Assembly: GCA_021731385.1 (NCBI GenBank)
Contig: JAKFXM010000094.1
Location: forward strand, 1 to 5,362
From: Methanobacteriota archaeon
GTDB taxonomy: Archaea > Altiarchaeota > Altiarchaeia > IMC4 > QMZM01
Reading direction: 5' to 3'
DNA length: 5,362 nt
Notes under the pieces: model-generated
Database searches by the model: none
What the model was told of the DNA's origin: nothing
What the model saw: the letters and a program-made list of their open reading frames with translations, nothing else
Made by a program: the position numbers and the translations under genes
In this document: piece by piece, positions 1 to 5,360 of the stretch
Layout: each line of letters starts with the position of its first letter
Numbering within the stretch: the stretch's first letter is position 1

Positions 1-277
1 GTCTTGCAAAGTCCCTTATTATTAAACTTTTTTCTATTTGCATTATCTTATCTGCTCTTATCCTACTTTTAACAGGTAGCCTTCCACCTGAAAGATTTTC
101 CTGGGTGATTAAGATGCTATAAGGGGTTTCTTCTAACTTAGATGTAATGGCACAGACAACAACATCCTCATGTCTTTCATTATATTCATTGTTGGATACT
201 ATAACAGCTGGTCTGATTTTGCTTTCTTCTAAACTTGTAAAAGGAAGCCTTACCCACACCAGATCCTGTTGATTCAT
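1..277 (-). CDS. MazF/PemK-family endoribonuclease toxin, C-terminus beyond window edge
   Basis: An open frame runs from ATG at 277 off the left edge, giving 92 residues. It begins MNQQDLVWVRLPFTS and continues with KIRPAVIVSNNEYN (about residues 20-33), a DVVVCAIT strand (about 38-45), and SGGRLPVKSRIRADKI (about 64-79). This order matches MazF/PemK toxins: a first barrel strand, the RPAVIVS strand, the V-x-x-IT strand, then the S-x-I-R-x-D-K-I segment near the active site. Known members are ribosome-independent mRNA/tRNA/rRNA endoribonucleases blocked by a cognate antitoxin. MazF proteins are usually about 105-120 residues, so only the last 15-30 should be missing. The ATG overlaps the stop of the AbrB-like gene upstream (ATGA), and a GGTGA ribosome-binding site precedes it. 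This supports toxin translation coupled to antitoxin translation. The cleavage site cannot be predicted. Confidence 0.88.
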   Translation of the reverse strand, partial: MNQQDLVWVRLPFTSLEESKIRPAVIVSNNEYNERHEDVVVCAITSKLEETPYSILITQENLSGGRLPVKSRIRADKIMQIEKSLIIRDFAR

Positions 278-570
278 TTACTCACCTTGACAATCTTATC
301 CCAAATTTCATCTTCCTTGCTCCATGCTCTTCTCATCGCTTCTTCTGATAATGTTTTCCAAAAAATGTCTTCACCTTCTATCGCTTTAATGACATCAGAT
401 TCCTTTTTAATCACTATTTCGCTCATCTTTTCTATCAGAACTAAGGTTGCCCCCCCTTTAATACCTAGATCTTTTCTTATATCTTCAGGAATTACGAACT
501 GCCCTCTCTTGCCTAGGTTAACTGTTCTTATCCTTTCTCTTAAATTCATTTTATTCATACTGTTCAGCAT
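274..570 (-). CDS. AbrB/MazE-like antitoxin (SpoVT-AbrB swapped-hairpin DNA-binding domain)
   Basis: The 98-residue protein has a SpoVT/AbrB domain at about residues 14-58: RTVNLGKRGQFVIPEDIRK, then DLGIKGGATLVLIEK and a short strand EIVIKK. That is the usual antitoxin swapped-hairpin pattern, in which a dimer binds DNA. The C-terminal ~35 residues (EDIFWKTLSEEAMRRAW...DEIWDKIVKV) are helical, acidic and aromatic-rich, as expected for the tail that wraps and inhibits a MazF toxin. The stop overlaps the toxin ATG by 4 nt. In-frame ATGs also occur at 558 and 549. I keep 570 because a TATA-like octamer lies about 27 nt upstream, where a leaderless transcript would begin exactly at this ATG. By analogy with the family, the antitoxin alone or with its toxin probably represses its own promoter. 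Confidence 0.88.
   Translation of the reverse strand: MLNSMNKMNLRERIRTVNLGKRGQFVIPEDIRKDLGIKGGATLVLIEKMSEIVIKKESDVIKAIEGEDIFWKTLSEEAMRRAWSKEDEIWDKIVKVSK
282..288 (-). promoter_or_regulatory. Shine-Dalgarno site for the MazF-like toxin
   Basis: On the minus strand AAGGTGA lies 4 nt before the toxin ATG, inside the last codons of the antitoxin gene. It matches the archaeal anti-SD complement (GGTGA core). It is the only clear Shine-Dalgarno sequence I found in the window, which fits an internal cistron: leaderless first genes do not need one, but the second gene of an operon does. Confidence 0.6.
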
Positions 571-581
571 AATTTATTTAG

Positions 582-601
582 TATGATTACATATTTATAA
601 A
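582..601 (-). promoter_or_regulatory. TATA box and possible operator of the AbrB-MazF module
   Basis: The gap 571-627 contains TTTATAAA at 594-601 (minus strand reads CTTTATAAATATG), a strong archaeal TATA box. Its centre is about 27 nt from the A of the antitoxin ATG, so the transcript is probably leaderless. Between box and gene, 582-593 is a small dyad, TATG-ATTA-CATA, placed where an AbrB-type dimer could block TBP/TFB or polymerase. The TATA call is good. The operator call is an inference from position and symmetry only. Confidence 0.55.
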
Positions 602-627
602 GCATTGCGTAATTTTATGCAAAAATT

Positions 628-1881
628 CTAAATAATCTCCCCTCTTAAATCATAATAAGTAGAATCTGTAATCTTCACATCAACAGATCTTCCAAACAAA
701 TTCTCTTTAGATTTCAGTATAATCGGCTTATATGCAAAATTCCTTGCACAGAAGCCATTTTCAGTTTTTTCCGAAACCAATGCCCTGCCCCGCCAGCCTA
801 CCCATTTCCTGTTCTGCTCTAAACCAAGTTCCCCGAACAGATTATTCATCCTCCTTGACCTGCTCTTTGTCACCCTTCCATGATGCTGATTCAGTTTTTC
901 CGCGCTTGTTCCGGGGCGCGGCCAGAATCTCGATATATTCAAGACATCTGGTCTTATCTCTTTTATTAGATTTAGTGTATTCTCAAATTCCTTTTCAGTC
1001 TCTGTAGGAAATCCGGTAATTACATCCGTTGATATTGTAATATCAAAATTATTTCTGAATTCTTCTACGATCCTTTTAAAATCTTCGACCTTATAATCCC
1101 TTTTCATATCCCTCAAAATCTTATCATCCCCGCTCTGCACGGGGATATGGAGAAATTTATAAATTTTATCATTTTTGTAAACAGAAATCAATTCGTCAAG
1201 AAAATCAAGGACATGATTCGGATTCATCATTCCTATCCGCACTCTGAAGTCGTAAGAAATTTCACAGATTCTTTCAAGAAGATCCGGAAGATTTTCACCG
1301 GTATCAATGCCATAAGCCCCCGTGTCCTGCGCCGTAATCCATACCTCTTTTACGCCCGAAGAGACCGCGTTTTGAATCTGCCTTACAATCTCATCTGTGG
1401 GATAAGAATGCAGATTCCCCCTTGCAAGCCTCGTCTGACAATATGAACAGGAACCGAGACATCCCTCCGCTATGGGGACTATCTCAACGACGGGGTTCTG
1501 CCTTATTCCTGGAATGCAAAATTTATTTTTTAATCCTGAGAGTTTTATAAATCTTTTTCCTTCAGAAATACTTTTTACGGCATCAACTATGTCAATTATA
1601 TTATTCCCGATAAAAGAAAAATTTTTGAATTTATTTACAATGCTTGAATCTGCGGCAGGAAGGCATCCTGTGACAATTACATTCCTCCCCAAAATTTCAA
1701 GTTCTTTCAGTTTTTTTATTATTTTTTTCTCGGTAGGCGTTTTTACAGAGCATGTGTTTACTATCAGAATCTCTCCATCATCAGAAATCTCAAAATTATT
1801 CTCTTTCAATATACCTGCAATTCTCTCCGAATCAGACTGGTTCATTGCGCAGCCATAGGTGGTGATGGAGATGGTTGTCAT
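628..1881 (-). CDS. mtaB: tRNA N6-threonylcarbamoyladenosine (t6A37) methylthiotransferase, e-MtaB/CDKAL1 type
   Basis: This 417-residue radical SAM enzyme shows all three methylthiotransferase domains. The N-terminal UPF0004 domain (about 1-120) has the three auxiliary [4Fe-4S] cysteines: C11 in TYGCAMNQSDSE, C44 in VNTCSVKT and C73 in VTGCLPA. The radical SAM core (about 130-350) has the C-x3-C-x2-C motif at C141, C145 and C148, followed by TRLARG, plus HIPVQSGDD (about 245-253) and STDVITGFPTET (about 284-295). The TRAM RNA-binding domain spans about 357-417. Known members convert t6A at position 37 of ANN-decoding tRNAs to ms2t6A in two SAM-dependent steps. The sequence resembles the archaeal/eukaryotic CDKAL1 group more than MiaB or RimO; that subgroup call is by overall likeness. 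Its ATG overlaps the HEPN stop as ATGA with no SD, so translation is probably coupled. All key residues are present. Confidence 0.93.
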   Translation of the reverse strand: MTTISITTYGCAMNQSDSERIAGILKENNFEISDDGEILIVNTCSVKTPTEKKIIKKLKELEILGRNVIVTGCLPAADSSIVNKFKNFSFIGNNIIDIVDAVKSISEGKRFIKLSGLKNKFCIPGIRQNPVVEIVPIAEGCLGSCSYCQTRLARGNLHSYPTDEIVRQIQNAVSSGVKEVWITAQDTGAYGIDTGENLPDLLERICEISYDFRVRIGMMNPNHVLDFLDELISVYKNDKIYKFLHIPVQSGDDKILRDMKRDYKVEDFKRIVEEFRNNFDITISTDVITGFPTETEKEFENTLNLIKEIRPDVLNISRFWPRPGTSAEKLNQHHGRVTKSRSRRMNNLFGELGLEQNRKWVGWRGRALVSEKTENGFCARNFAYKPIILKSKENLFGRSVDVKITDSTYYDLRGEII

Positions 1882-2377
1882 CGTATTTTTTCAATAACAA
1901 TCCTTGCTGCCTCAACGAAATCCTTTGCATTATTCTTTATATTCTCAAGGACTTCACACTTAACCTCAATTGCTGTCCCATATTGAAATTCTTCCCTTAA
2001 TGTCTTGGCATCACTGCCCATTAACTCGTCAGTTCTTCTTATCATTGCTATATATCTTAAGTCAAGTTTTATCTTCCCCGTCTTTATGAAACATTCTATT
2101 GCATTGATACTGCATTCCTGATTCCTTGACTCATATCCAAGTTTATAAAGAATAGCTAGTAATGAGTGGTACATTGCATAGAATGCTGCTGAATTGCCCA
2201 GTCACCGAATCTGCCCTTCATATTATAGTCAACGGCCTCAAGATTATGTAATGCCTTCTGTATATGCTTATTTGCCTCCACATCATCAGGCACTATCTTT
2301 CTTAATCCCCTGTGCTTTCTTTTGCCTGTTTTACCTTTTTCAAGACACCAGTTAAACTTTCTTTCCGTGATATCCAT
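1878..2377 (-). pseudogene. HEPN-domain protein (toxin partner of MNT), disrupted by a one-base frameshift
   Basis: Two overlapping frames together encode one HEPN protein. Frame A starts at ATG 2377 and reads MDITERKFNWCLEKG...HKHRGLRK-type sequence down to GRFGDWAI (residue 62), then turns into QQHSMQC and stops at 2156. Frame B, open from about 2201, reads SAAFYAMYHSLLAILYKLG, then GYESRNQECSINAIE, ending at 1878. Joining DWAI to SAAFYAMYH restores the signature core of HI0074-like/archaeal HEPN proteins, about 166 residues in all. The switch lies at 2191-2195: GCAATTCAG needs one more base (for example GCAATTTCAG) to read A-I-S-A. No slippery heptamer for programmed frameshifting is visible. 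Intact family members are predicted RNases or tRNA-cutting toxins controlled by an MNT nucleotidyltransferase. The ATG abuts the MNT stop (TAAATG), and the 3' end overlaps the methylthiotransferase. A real loss or a sequencing indel are both possible; an internal restart at ATG 2174 would lack the first helices. Confidence 0.82.
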
Positions 2378-2971
2378 TTATATGGCCCTTAGGATCTTTA
2401 CTACTTTCTCTTCCCCAAAGATTATTATTCCCTTTTTAAGAATATTGACTACAACCTTATCCTGTTTTTTTATGTTACTTTTAAAATCTGATGTTGTCAT
2501 TAATAGAGGATTTATCCTTTTAGGTCTCAAACTTGAAAGTTTCAGGCAAAAATCCTCAACTATCTTTCCTTTTCCTTTATCTATAAGAAATAATGCATCA
2601 ATGTCATTTACCTTTTTTTTATCAAGAACAGAACCAAAAAGAATAACCGCCCTGCTGAATTTCTCAGTTTCCTGTAAGTCTTTGGCATATACCGAAGCAA
2701 GAGGATTTTCTGCAAGGGATTTATTTTTGTTTTCTATCAAAACTAATTCAACAATATTTTCTGTTTCTTTGTTATCAAGATTAAGGGTATAATAGATACC
2801 ATTGCCTATTCTCTGTGAGATGAGAATCTTCCTTTTATCGAGAGATTTCACTATCTTATAAGCACTACCAACACTTATCCTCAAATCTCTAGCTATCTGA
2901 TTTACATTGAACCTATTTGGGATATTTCTGAAAAAGTATTCTATTATCCTGATTAGATTAGTAGATAGCAT
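2378..2971 (-). CDS. Winged-helix / minimal nucleotidyltransferase (MNT) fusion, HEPN-system antitoxin and probable autoregulator
   Basis: The 197-residue protein has two parts. Residues about 1-68 form a winged helix-turn-helix: helix LSTNLIRIIEYFF, then FNVNQIARDL-RISVGSAYKIVKSLDKRKIL with a wing GNGIYYTLN. Residues about 95-190 are a minimal nucleotidyltransferase (DNA polymerase beta fold) with FGS at 112-114 and the metal-binding pair DID at 123-125 in VILFGSV...VNDIDALFLID, then RINPLLMTTSDF (about 152-163). MNT proteins paired with HEPN are antitoxins; characterised pairs add AMP to the HEPN toxin. GS and DxD are separated by 8 residues, and the usual glycine after GS is absent, so activity is not certain. 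The gene ends flush against the HEPN ATG. The winged helix and the three perfect repeats at its 5' edge point to autoregulation. Its start codon coincides with the end of the repeat array, and no SD is present. Confidence 0.87.
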   Translation of the reverse strand: MLSTNLIRIIEYFFRNIPNRFNVNQIARDLRISVGSAYKIVKSLDKRKILISQRIGNGIYYTLNLDNKETENIVELVLIENKNKSLAENPLASVYAKDLQETEKFSRAVILFGSVLDKKKVNDIDALFLIDKGKGKIVEDFCLKLSSLRPKRINPLLMTTSDFKSNIKKQDKVVVNILKKGIIIFGEEKVVKILRAI

Positions 2972-3033
2972 ATTTATTCACTTTTAATGAATATTTATTC
3001 ACTTTTAATGAATATTTATTCACTTTTAATGAA
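2971..3033 (+). repeat. Three perfect 21-bp tandem repeats, probable operator of the MNT-HEPN operon
   Basis: Units 2971-2991, 2992-3012 and 3013-3033 are identical. Each begins TATTTATTCAC and ends TTTTAATGAA on the plus strand. Each unit junction region carries an inverted repeat ATTCA-N7-TGAAT (2976-2992, 2997-3013, 3018-3034) with 21-bp centre spacing. That is two turns of B-DNA, so bound dimers would lie on the same face. The array fills most of the 77-bp gap between the GTPase and MNT genes and ends at the MNT ATG. The likely ligand is the winged-helix protein encoded immediately downstream; this is inferred from position. Confidence 0.8.
2992..2999 (-). promoter_or_regulatory. Possible TATA box of the MNT-HEPN-methylthiotransferase operon, within repeat unit 2
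   Basis: On the minus strand AATAAATA (2999 to 2992) is centred about 25 nt upstream of the MNT ATG, the spacing expected for a leaderless archaeal transcript. Because the octamer belongs to the repeat, all three units carry a copy. A second candidate is the TATATAA-like run at 3033-3040, which would give a leader of about 40 nt. If the first choice is right, repressor binding to the array would directly exclude TBP. Confidence 0.35.
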
Positions 3034-3048
3034 TATATAACATATAAT

Positions 3049-4011
3049 TCATCCTATCATCTTCGTCGCAGTTTCAAATACCGAATTACAATCCTCTGGA
3101 ATCTTTGCTGAAATTTCAATATATTGGAATTCAATAATCTTATTTTTTATATAATCAATCCTTTCCCTTTCCGCAATATCCTTTTTATTTATTAAAACAA
3201 GAAGTTTCAGGTTGAATTTTTCTCTGATTTCATTCAGCAGTGATAACTGCGGCCCTATATCGCTCATAGGATCAATAATGAAGAGCATTATATCTGCCAG
3301 CTCCTTTATGGCGAGTATTGCCTGCAATTCTATCCAATTTCTTTTTTCCATAGGTCTGTCTAACAACCCCGGAGAATCTATAATCTGATACTCCTCATAT
3401 TTCAACCTTTTATGGCCAATCAGGATGTCCTGTGTTGTAAATGGATATGACGCGATCTTCACATTAGAACCTGTCAATGTCTTAACAAAGGTACTCTTGC
3501 CGGCATTTGGGTATCCTGCAACGACAATTGTTGGCTCTTCTTTCAGTGTTGGAAAGGAGAGAAGAATTCTCTTAATCTCGATCAATTCGTCCAGCTCATT
3601 GGAAATCCGCTTTACAAAGGATGCTGACCTTCCACTGAACTCTTTTGCAAACCCCGTGTCCCTTTCCTTTCGTATTCTGCTTATTGTATCCTTCTCAAGG
3701 TCCTTGATATTTGTTAGACACCACTGCACCGCACCAAGGGATTTTTTGTATTTATTCTTGTCAATTCTTATATCGAGCAGTTCCTGATAGAATTTTGGCA
3801 GTTGCTCATAACTCGGGAAATTCCGTATTATGGCCTTTAAATCCGACTCGATGATTTTTGAAATCGTTGCTACCCGTTTTTCCTCAGCCCTCTGCAATCT
3901 CTGCCTCCTCGGCTTTCTTGTGGACTTAACTGCTTTTGCATCCTTTGAGCCACGCCTGAAGGCTTTGTCAATCAGGTTTTCTGCAGTGGGGATATAAGGT
4001 AAGTTAAACAT
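3049..4011 (-). CDS. NOG1-like GTPase (OBG/NOG family), ribosome large-subunit assembly
   Basis: The 320-residue protein begins MFNLPYIPTAENLIDKAFRR, a basic helical N-terminus typical of archaeal/eukaryotic NOG1. A helical region spans about 40-155 (SLGAVQWCLTNIKDLEK, SFVKRISNELDELIEIKRIL), followed by a G domain from about 160. The G motifs are complete: G1 GYPNAGKST (166-174), G2 SYPFTTQ (188-194), G3 DSPG (212-215), G4 NKKD (275-278) and G5 SAK (301-303). Eukaryotic Nog1 acts in 60S biogenesis; archaeal orthologues are assumed to serve the 50S subunit. They are about this short because they lack the long C-terminal extension. The frame stays open upstream to 4248, but those 79 residues are proline-rich, lie antisense to the permease's first membrane helices and do not resemble the family, so ATG 4011 is preferred. 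No SD is visible. A weak CTTATC at about 4034-4040 could be its TATA element. Confidence 0.92.
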   Translation of the reverse strand: MFNLPYIPTAENLIDKAFRRGSKDAKAVKSTRKPRRQRLQRAEEKRVATISKIIESDLKAIIRNFPSYEQLPKFYQELLDIRIDKNKYKKSLGAVQWCLTNIKDLEKDTISRIRKERDTGFAKEFSGRSASFVKRISNELDELIEIKRILLSFPTLKEEPTIVVAGYPNAGKSTFVKTLTGSNVKIASYPFTTQDILIGHKRLKYEEYQIIDSPGLLDRPMEKRNWIELQAILAIKELADIMLFIIDPMSDIGPQLSLLNEIREKFNLKLLVLINKKDIAERERIDYIKNKIIEFQYIEISAKIPEDCNSVFETATKMIG

Positions 4012-4014
4012 AGA

Positions 4015-4022
4015 CTTATTTA
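4015..4022 (+). promoter_or_regulatory. Candidate TATA box for the APC permease
   Basis: CTTATTTA lies in the 34-bp divergent gap, centred about 27 nt before the permease ATG. This is the same distance as the TATA box of the AbrB-MazF module. It implies a leaderless permease mRNA, in keeping with the absence of a GGTGA/GGAGG site before 4046. There is no transcript evidence. Confidence 0.4.
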
Positions 4023-4045
4023 GGATTGGAATGGGATAAGCCGGA

Positions 4046-5224
4046 ATGGATAAAAAACAGGGGTATAAAAAATCTTTAGGTTTGTGGGGGCTGGTAAGCC
4101 TTGGCGTCGGCGGAACGATAGGTTCGGGAATCTTTGTAGTGCCAGGGATTGCAGCAGGAATTGCGGGCCCAAGTTCAATCCTTTCATGGTTCATTGCGGC
4201 AATATCTGCAGGCTCTGTTCTCTTGTCGCTTGCATTTATCTCGGGCAAATTCCCCGCAACTGGGGCATTTTATCCTATCTTCTCAAAATTGTTCGGAAAA
4301 AAATTTTCACTGTTTCTTGTTGTTTTGTATATCCTATCCTCAATTCTTGGCATTGCAACAATAGCATCCGGTATCGGACAATATCTCCAGTTTTTTGGTA
4401 TCTCAGATATCCTGACATGGGAGATTGCAGTAATTATTATATTCACTGTACTGAATCTGATAGGTATGAAACTTTCGGGGGGCGTAGAAATTCTCTTGAC
4501 TGCATTAAAGACCATTCCCCTCATCATAATTTCAATACTTCTTCTACAATTTATAAAGCCTGAGAATTTCACCCCGTTTTTTGTTGGGGGTAACATGGGC
4601 TTTCTCAGTGCAATTACAATAGTCTACTGGAGTTATACTGGTTTTGAGATAAGCGCTATTCCGGCAGATGAAACAAAAAACAAAAAGGACATACCAAAAT
4701 CCCTTTTTATAGTAATGCTTATAGTAACATTTGTCTATTTGATTTTGAATATAGCGCTTATAGGCAGTGTTGGTAGCAAGACCCTTTCAGATTCCCCCGT
4801 ACCTATTGCAACAGGCATGGGGAAATTCTTCGAATATTCTTCAGTGATAGTTGCCATAATAGGAATAATAACAATGATGTCTGCAATGAATGCTTATATG
4901 ATTGCAACGTCAAGGGTTATGCAAAACATATCCATGGAATACGGAATTCCATTTCTTCAGGATTTAAGCATCAGATGCGCGCCTTCAAATGCAATCCTCT
5001 TGGGTTCAGCCGCTACAATAGCCATGATTCTCCTAACCAACAACTTTGCAGTTCTTGCTGTAACCTCAGTCATTGCCATATTATTACCCTATATCTTCAT
5101 TTCAATATCTGCATTCTTATTATTCCATAGCAAAAGGATAAGGATTGTTGCAGCACTCGGAATTCTGTCAACTGCTGCGATACTTTTTACATTTTTTTTA
5201 CCCGAATTAGAAAGTATAATATGA
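4046..5224 (+). CDS. APC-superfamily amino-acid permease
   Basis: The 392-residue integral membrane protein shows APC-family marks. TM1 contains the broken-helix substrate motif GVGGTIGSGIFVVPG (about 20-34). TM2 ends in FISGKFPATGAFYP. TM6 has YWSYTGFEISAIPADETKNKKDIPKS (about 194-219), with the conserved GFE followed by an E-T-K/N loop. I count about 11 hydrophobic spans: roughly 11-40, 44-66, 86-114, 123-142, 147-170, 185-205, 219-242, 264-288, 313-333, 336-360 and 365-386. Family members usually have 12 helices and about 420-480 residues, so the C-terminus looks one helix short and ends just before a hairpin. It should import or exchange amino acids at the cytoplasmic membrane; the substrate cannot be read from sequence. 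It is divergent from the NOG1-like gene, and no co-transcribed partner is visible. Confidence 0.9.
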   Translation: MDKKQGYKKSLGLWGLVSLGVGGTIGSGIFVVPGIAAGIAGPSSILSWFIAAISAGSVLLSLAFISGKFPATGAFYPIFSKLFGKKFSLFLVVLYILSSILGIATIASGIGQYLQFFGISDILTWEIAVIIIFTVLNLIGMKLSGGVEILLTALKTIPLIIISILLLQFIKPENFTPFFVGGNMGFLSAITIVYWSYTGFEISAIPADETKNKKDIPKSLFIVMLIVTFVYLILNIALIGSVGSKTLSDSPVPIATGMGKFFEYSSVIVAIIGIITMMSAMNAYMIATSRVMQNISMEYGIPFLQDLSIRCAPSNAILLGSAATIAMILLTNNFAVLAVTSVIAILLPYIFISISAFLLFHSKRIRIVAALGILSTAAILFTFFLPELESII

Positions 5225-5244
5225 TTTTGCTTTGCAAAATCATA
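5220..5244 (+). terminator. Perfect hairpin at the permease stop codon, possible transcription end
   Basis: TATGATTTTGC (5220-5230), loop TTT, GCAAAATCATA (5234-5244) gives an 11-bp perfect stem with a 3-nt loop. The permease TGA (5222-5224) lies in the left arm. No T-tract follows the stem, but T5 and T8 runs (5184-5188, 5192-5199) precede it inside the last codons, and archaeal termination depends mainly on T-rich tracts. A role in 3'-end formation or mRNA protection is plausible. It could also be the first unit of the hairpin array that follows. Confidence 0.45.
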
Positions 5245-5264
5245 GCTACGAAACTCTTTATCCG

Positions 5265-5277
5265 ACACCTTTGGTGT
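5265..5277 (+). repeat. Small triloop hairpin ACACC-TTT-GGTGT
   Basis: A 5-bp perfect stem with a TTT loop is the second of four triloop hairpins beyond the permease. Its right arm overlaps bases that could instead pair with the far end of the window (see the outer inverted repeat), so the two structures are mutually exclusive alternatives. No coding function is visible. Confidence 0.5.
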
Positions 5278-5360
5278 GTGGCTGAGAGGCGACACAACCG
5301 AGCCTCAAAGGCTCGGGTGTGTGTCAGAGGCGAAGCCTCTGCCACAAGCCTCTCAGACAC
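5276..5360 (+). repeat. GC-rich imperfect inverted repeat enclosing two triloop hairpins
   Basis: Outer arms: GTGT (5276-5279), a two-G bulge, CTGAGAGGC (5282-5290), pairing with GCCTCTCAG (5348-5356) and ACAC (5357-5360). Inside are two hairpins. The first is GACACA (5291-5296) with TGTGTC (5320-5325), an internal loop, then CCGAGCCT-CAA-AGGCTCGG (5298-5316). The second is AGAGGC-GAA-GCCTCT (5326-5340), which contains GCGAAGC. Together they form a branched, cloverleaf-like fold. From 5261 to the window end, 61 of 102 bases are G or C, much richer than the genes. It is not a tRNA. It may be a repeat-family element, a mobile-element end, or a structured RNA or single-stranded DNA element that could extend past the window. 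Confidence 0.6.

Noticed and set aside
2189..2201. Programmed -1 frameshift in the HEPN gene
   Set aside because: The overlap has no X-XXY-YYZ slippery heptamer, and I see no downstream stimulatory structure; a one-base deletion or sequencing indel is simpler.
2322..2792. 156-residue plus-strand frame opposite MNT and HEPN
   Set aside because: It is antisense to recognisable MNT and HEPN sequence, serine/phenylalanine-rich with no motif, as expected from a reverse-strand shadow of AT-rich genes.
2971..3033. CRISPR array
   Set aside because: The three units are directly contiguous with no variable spacers, and the unit is only 21 bp.
4012..4248. 79-residue N-terminal extension of the NOG1-like frame
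   Set aside because: It runs antisense through the permease's first membrane helices, is proline-rich with no family likeness, and the protein from ATG 4011 already begins with the NOG1-type N-terminus.
4084..4596. Other open frames inside the permease gene, on both strands
   Set aside because: They overlap a clearly conserved APC protein and show no recognisable domain; they are shadow frames.
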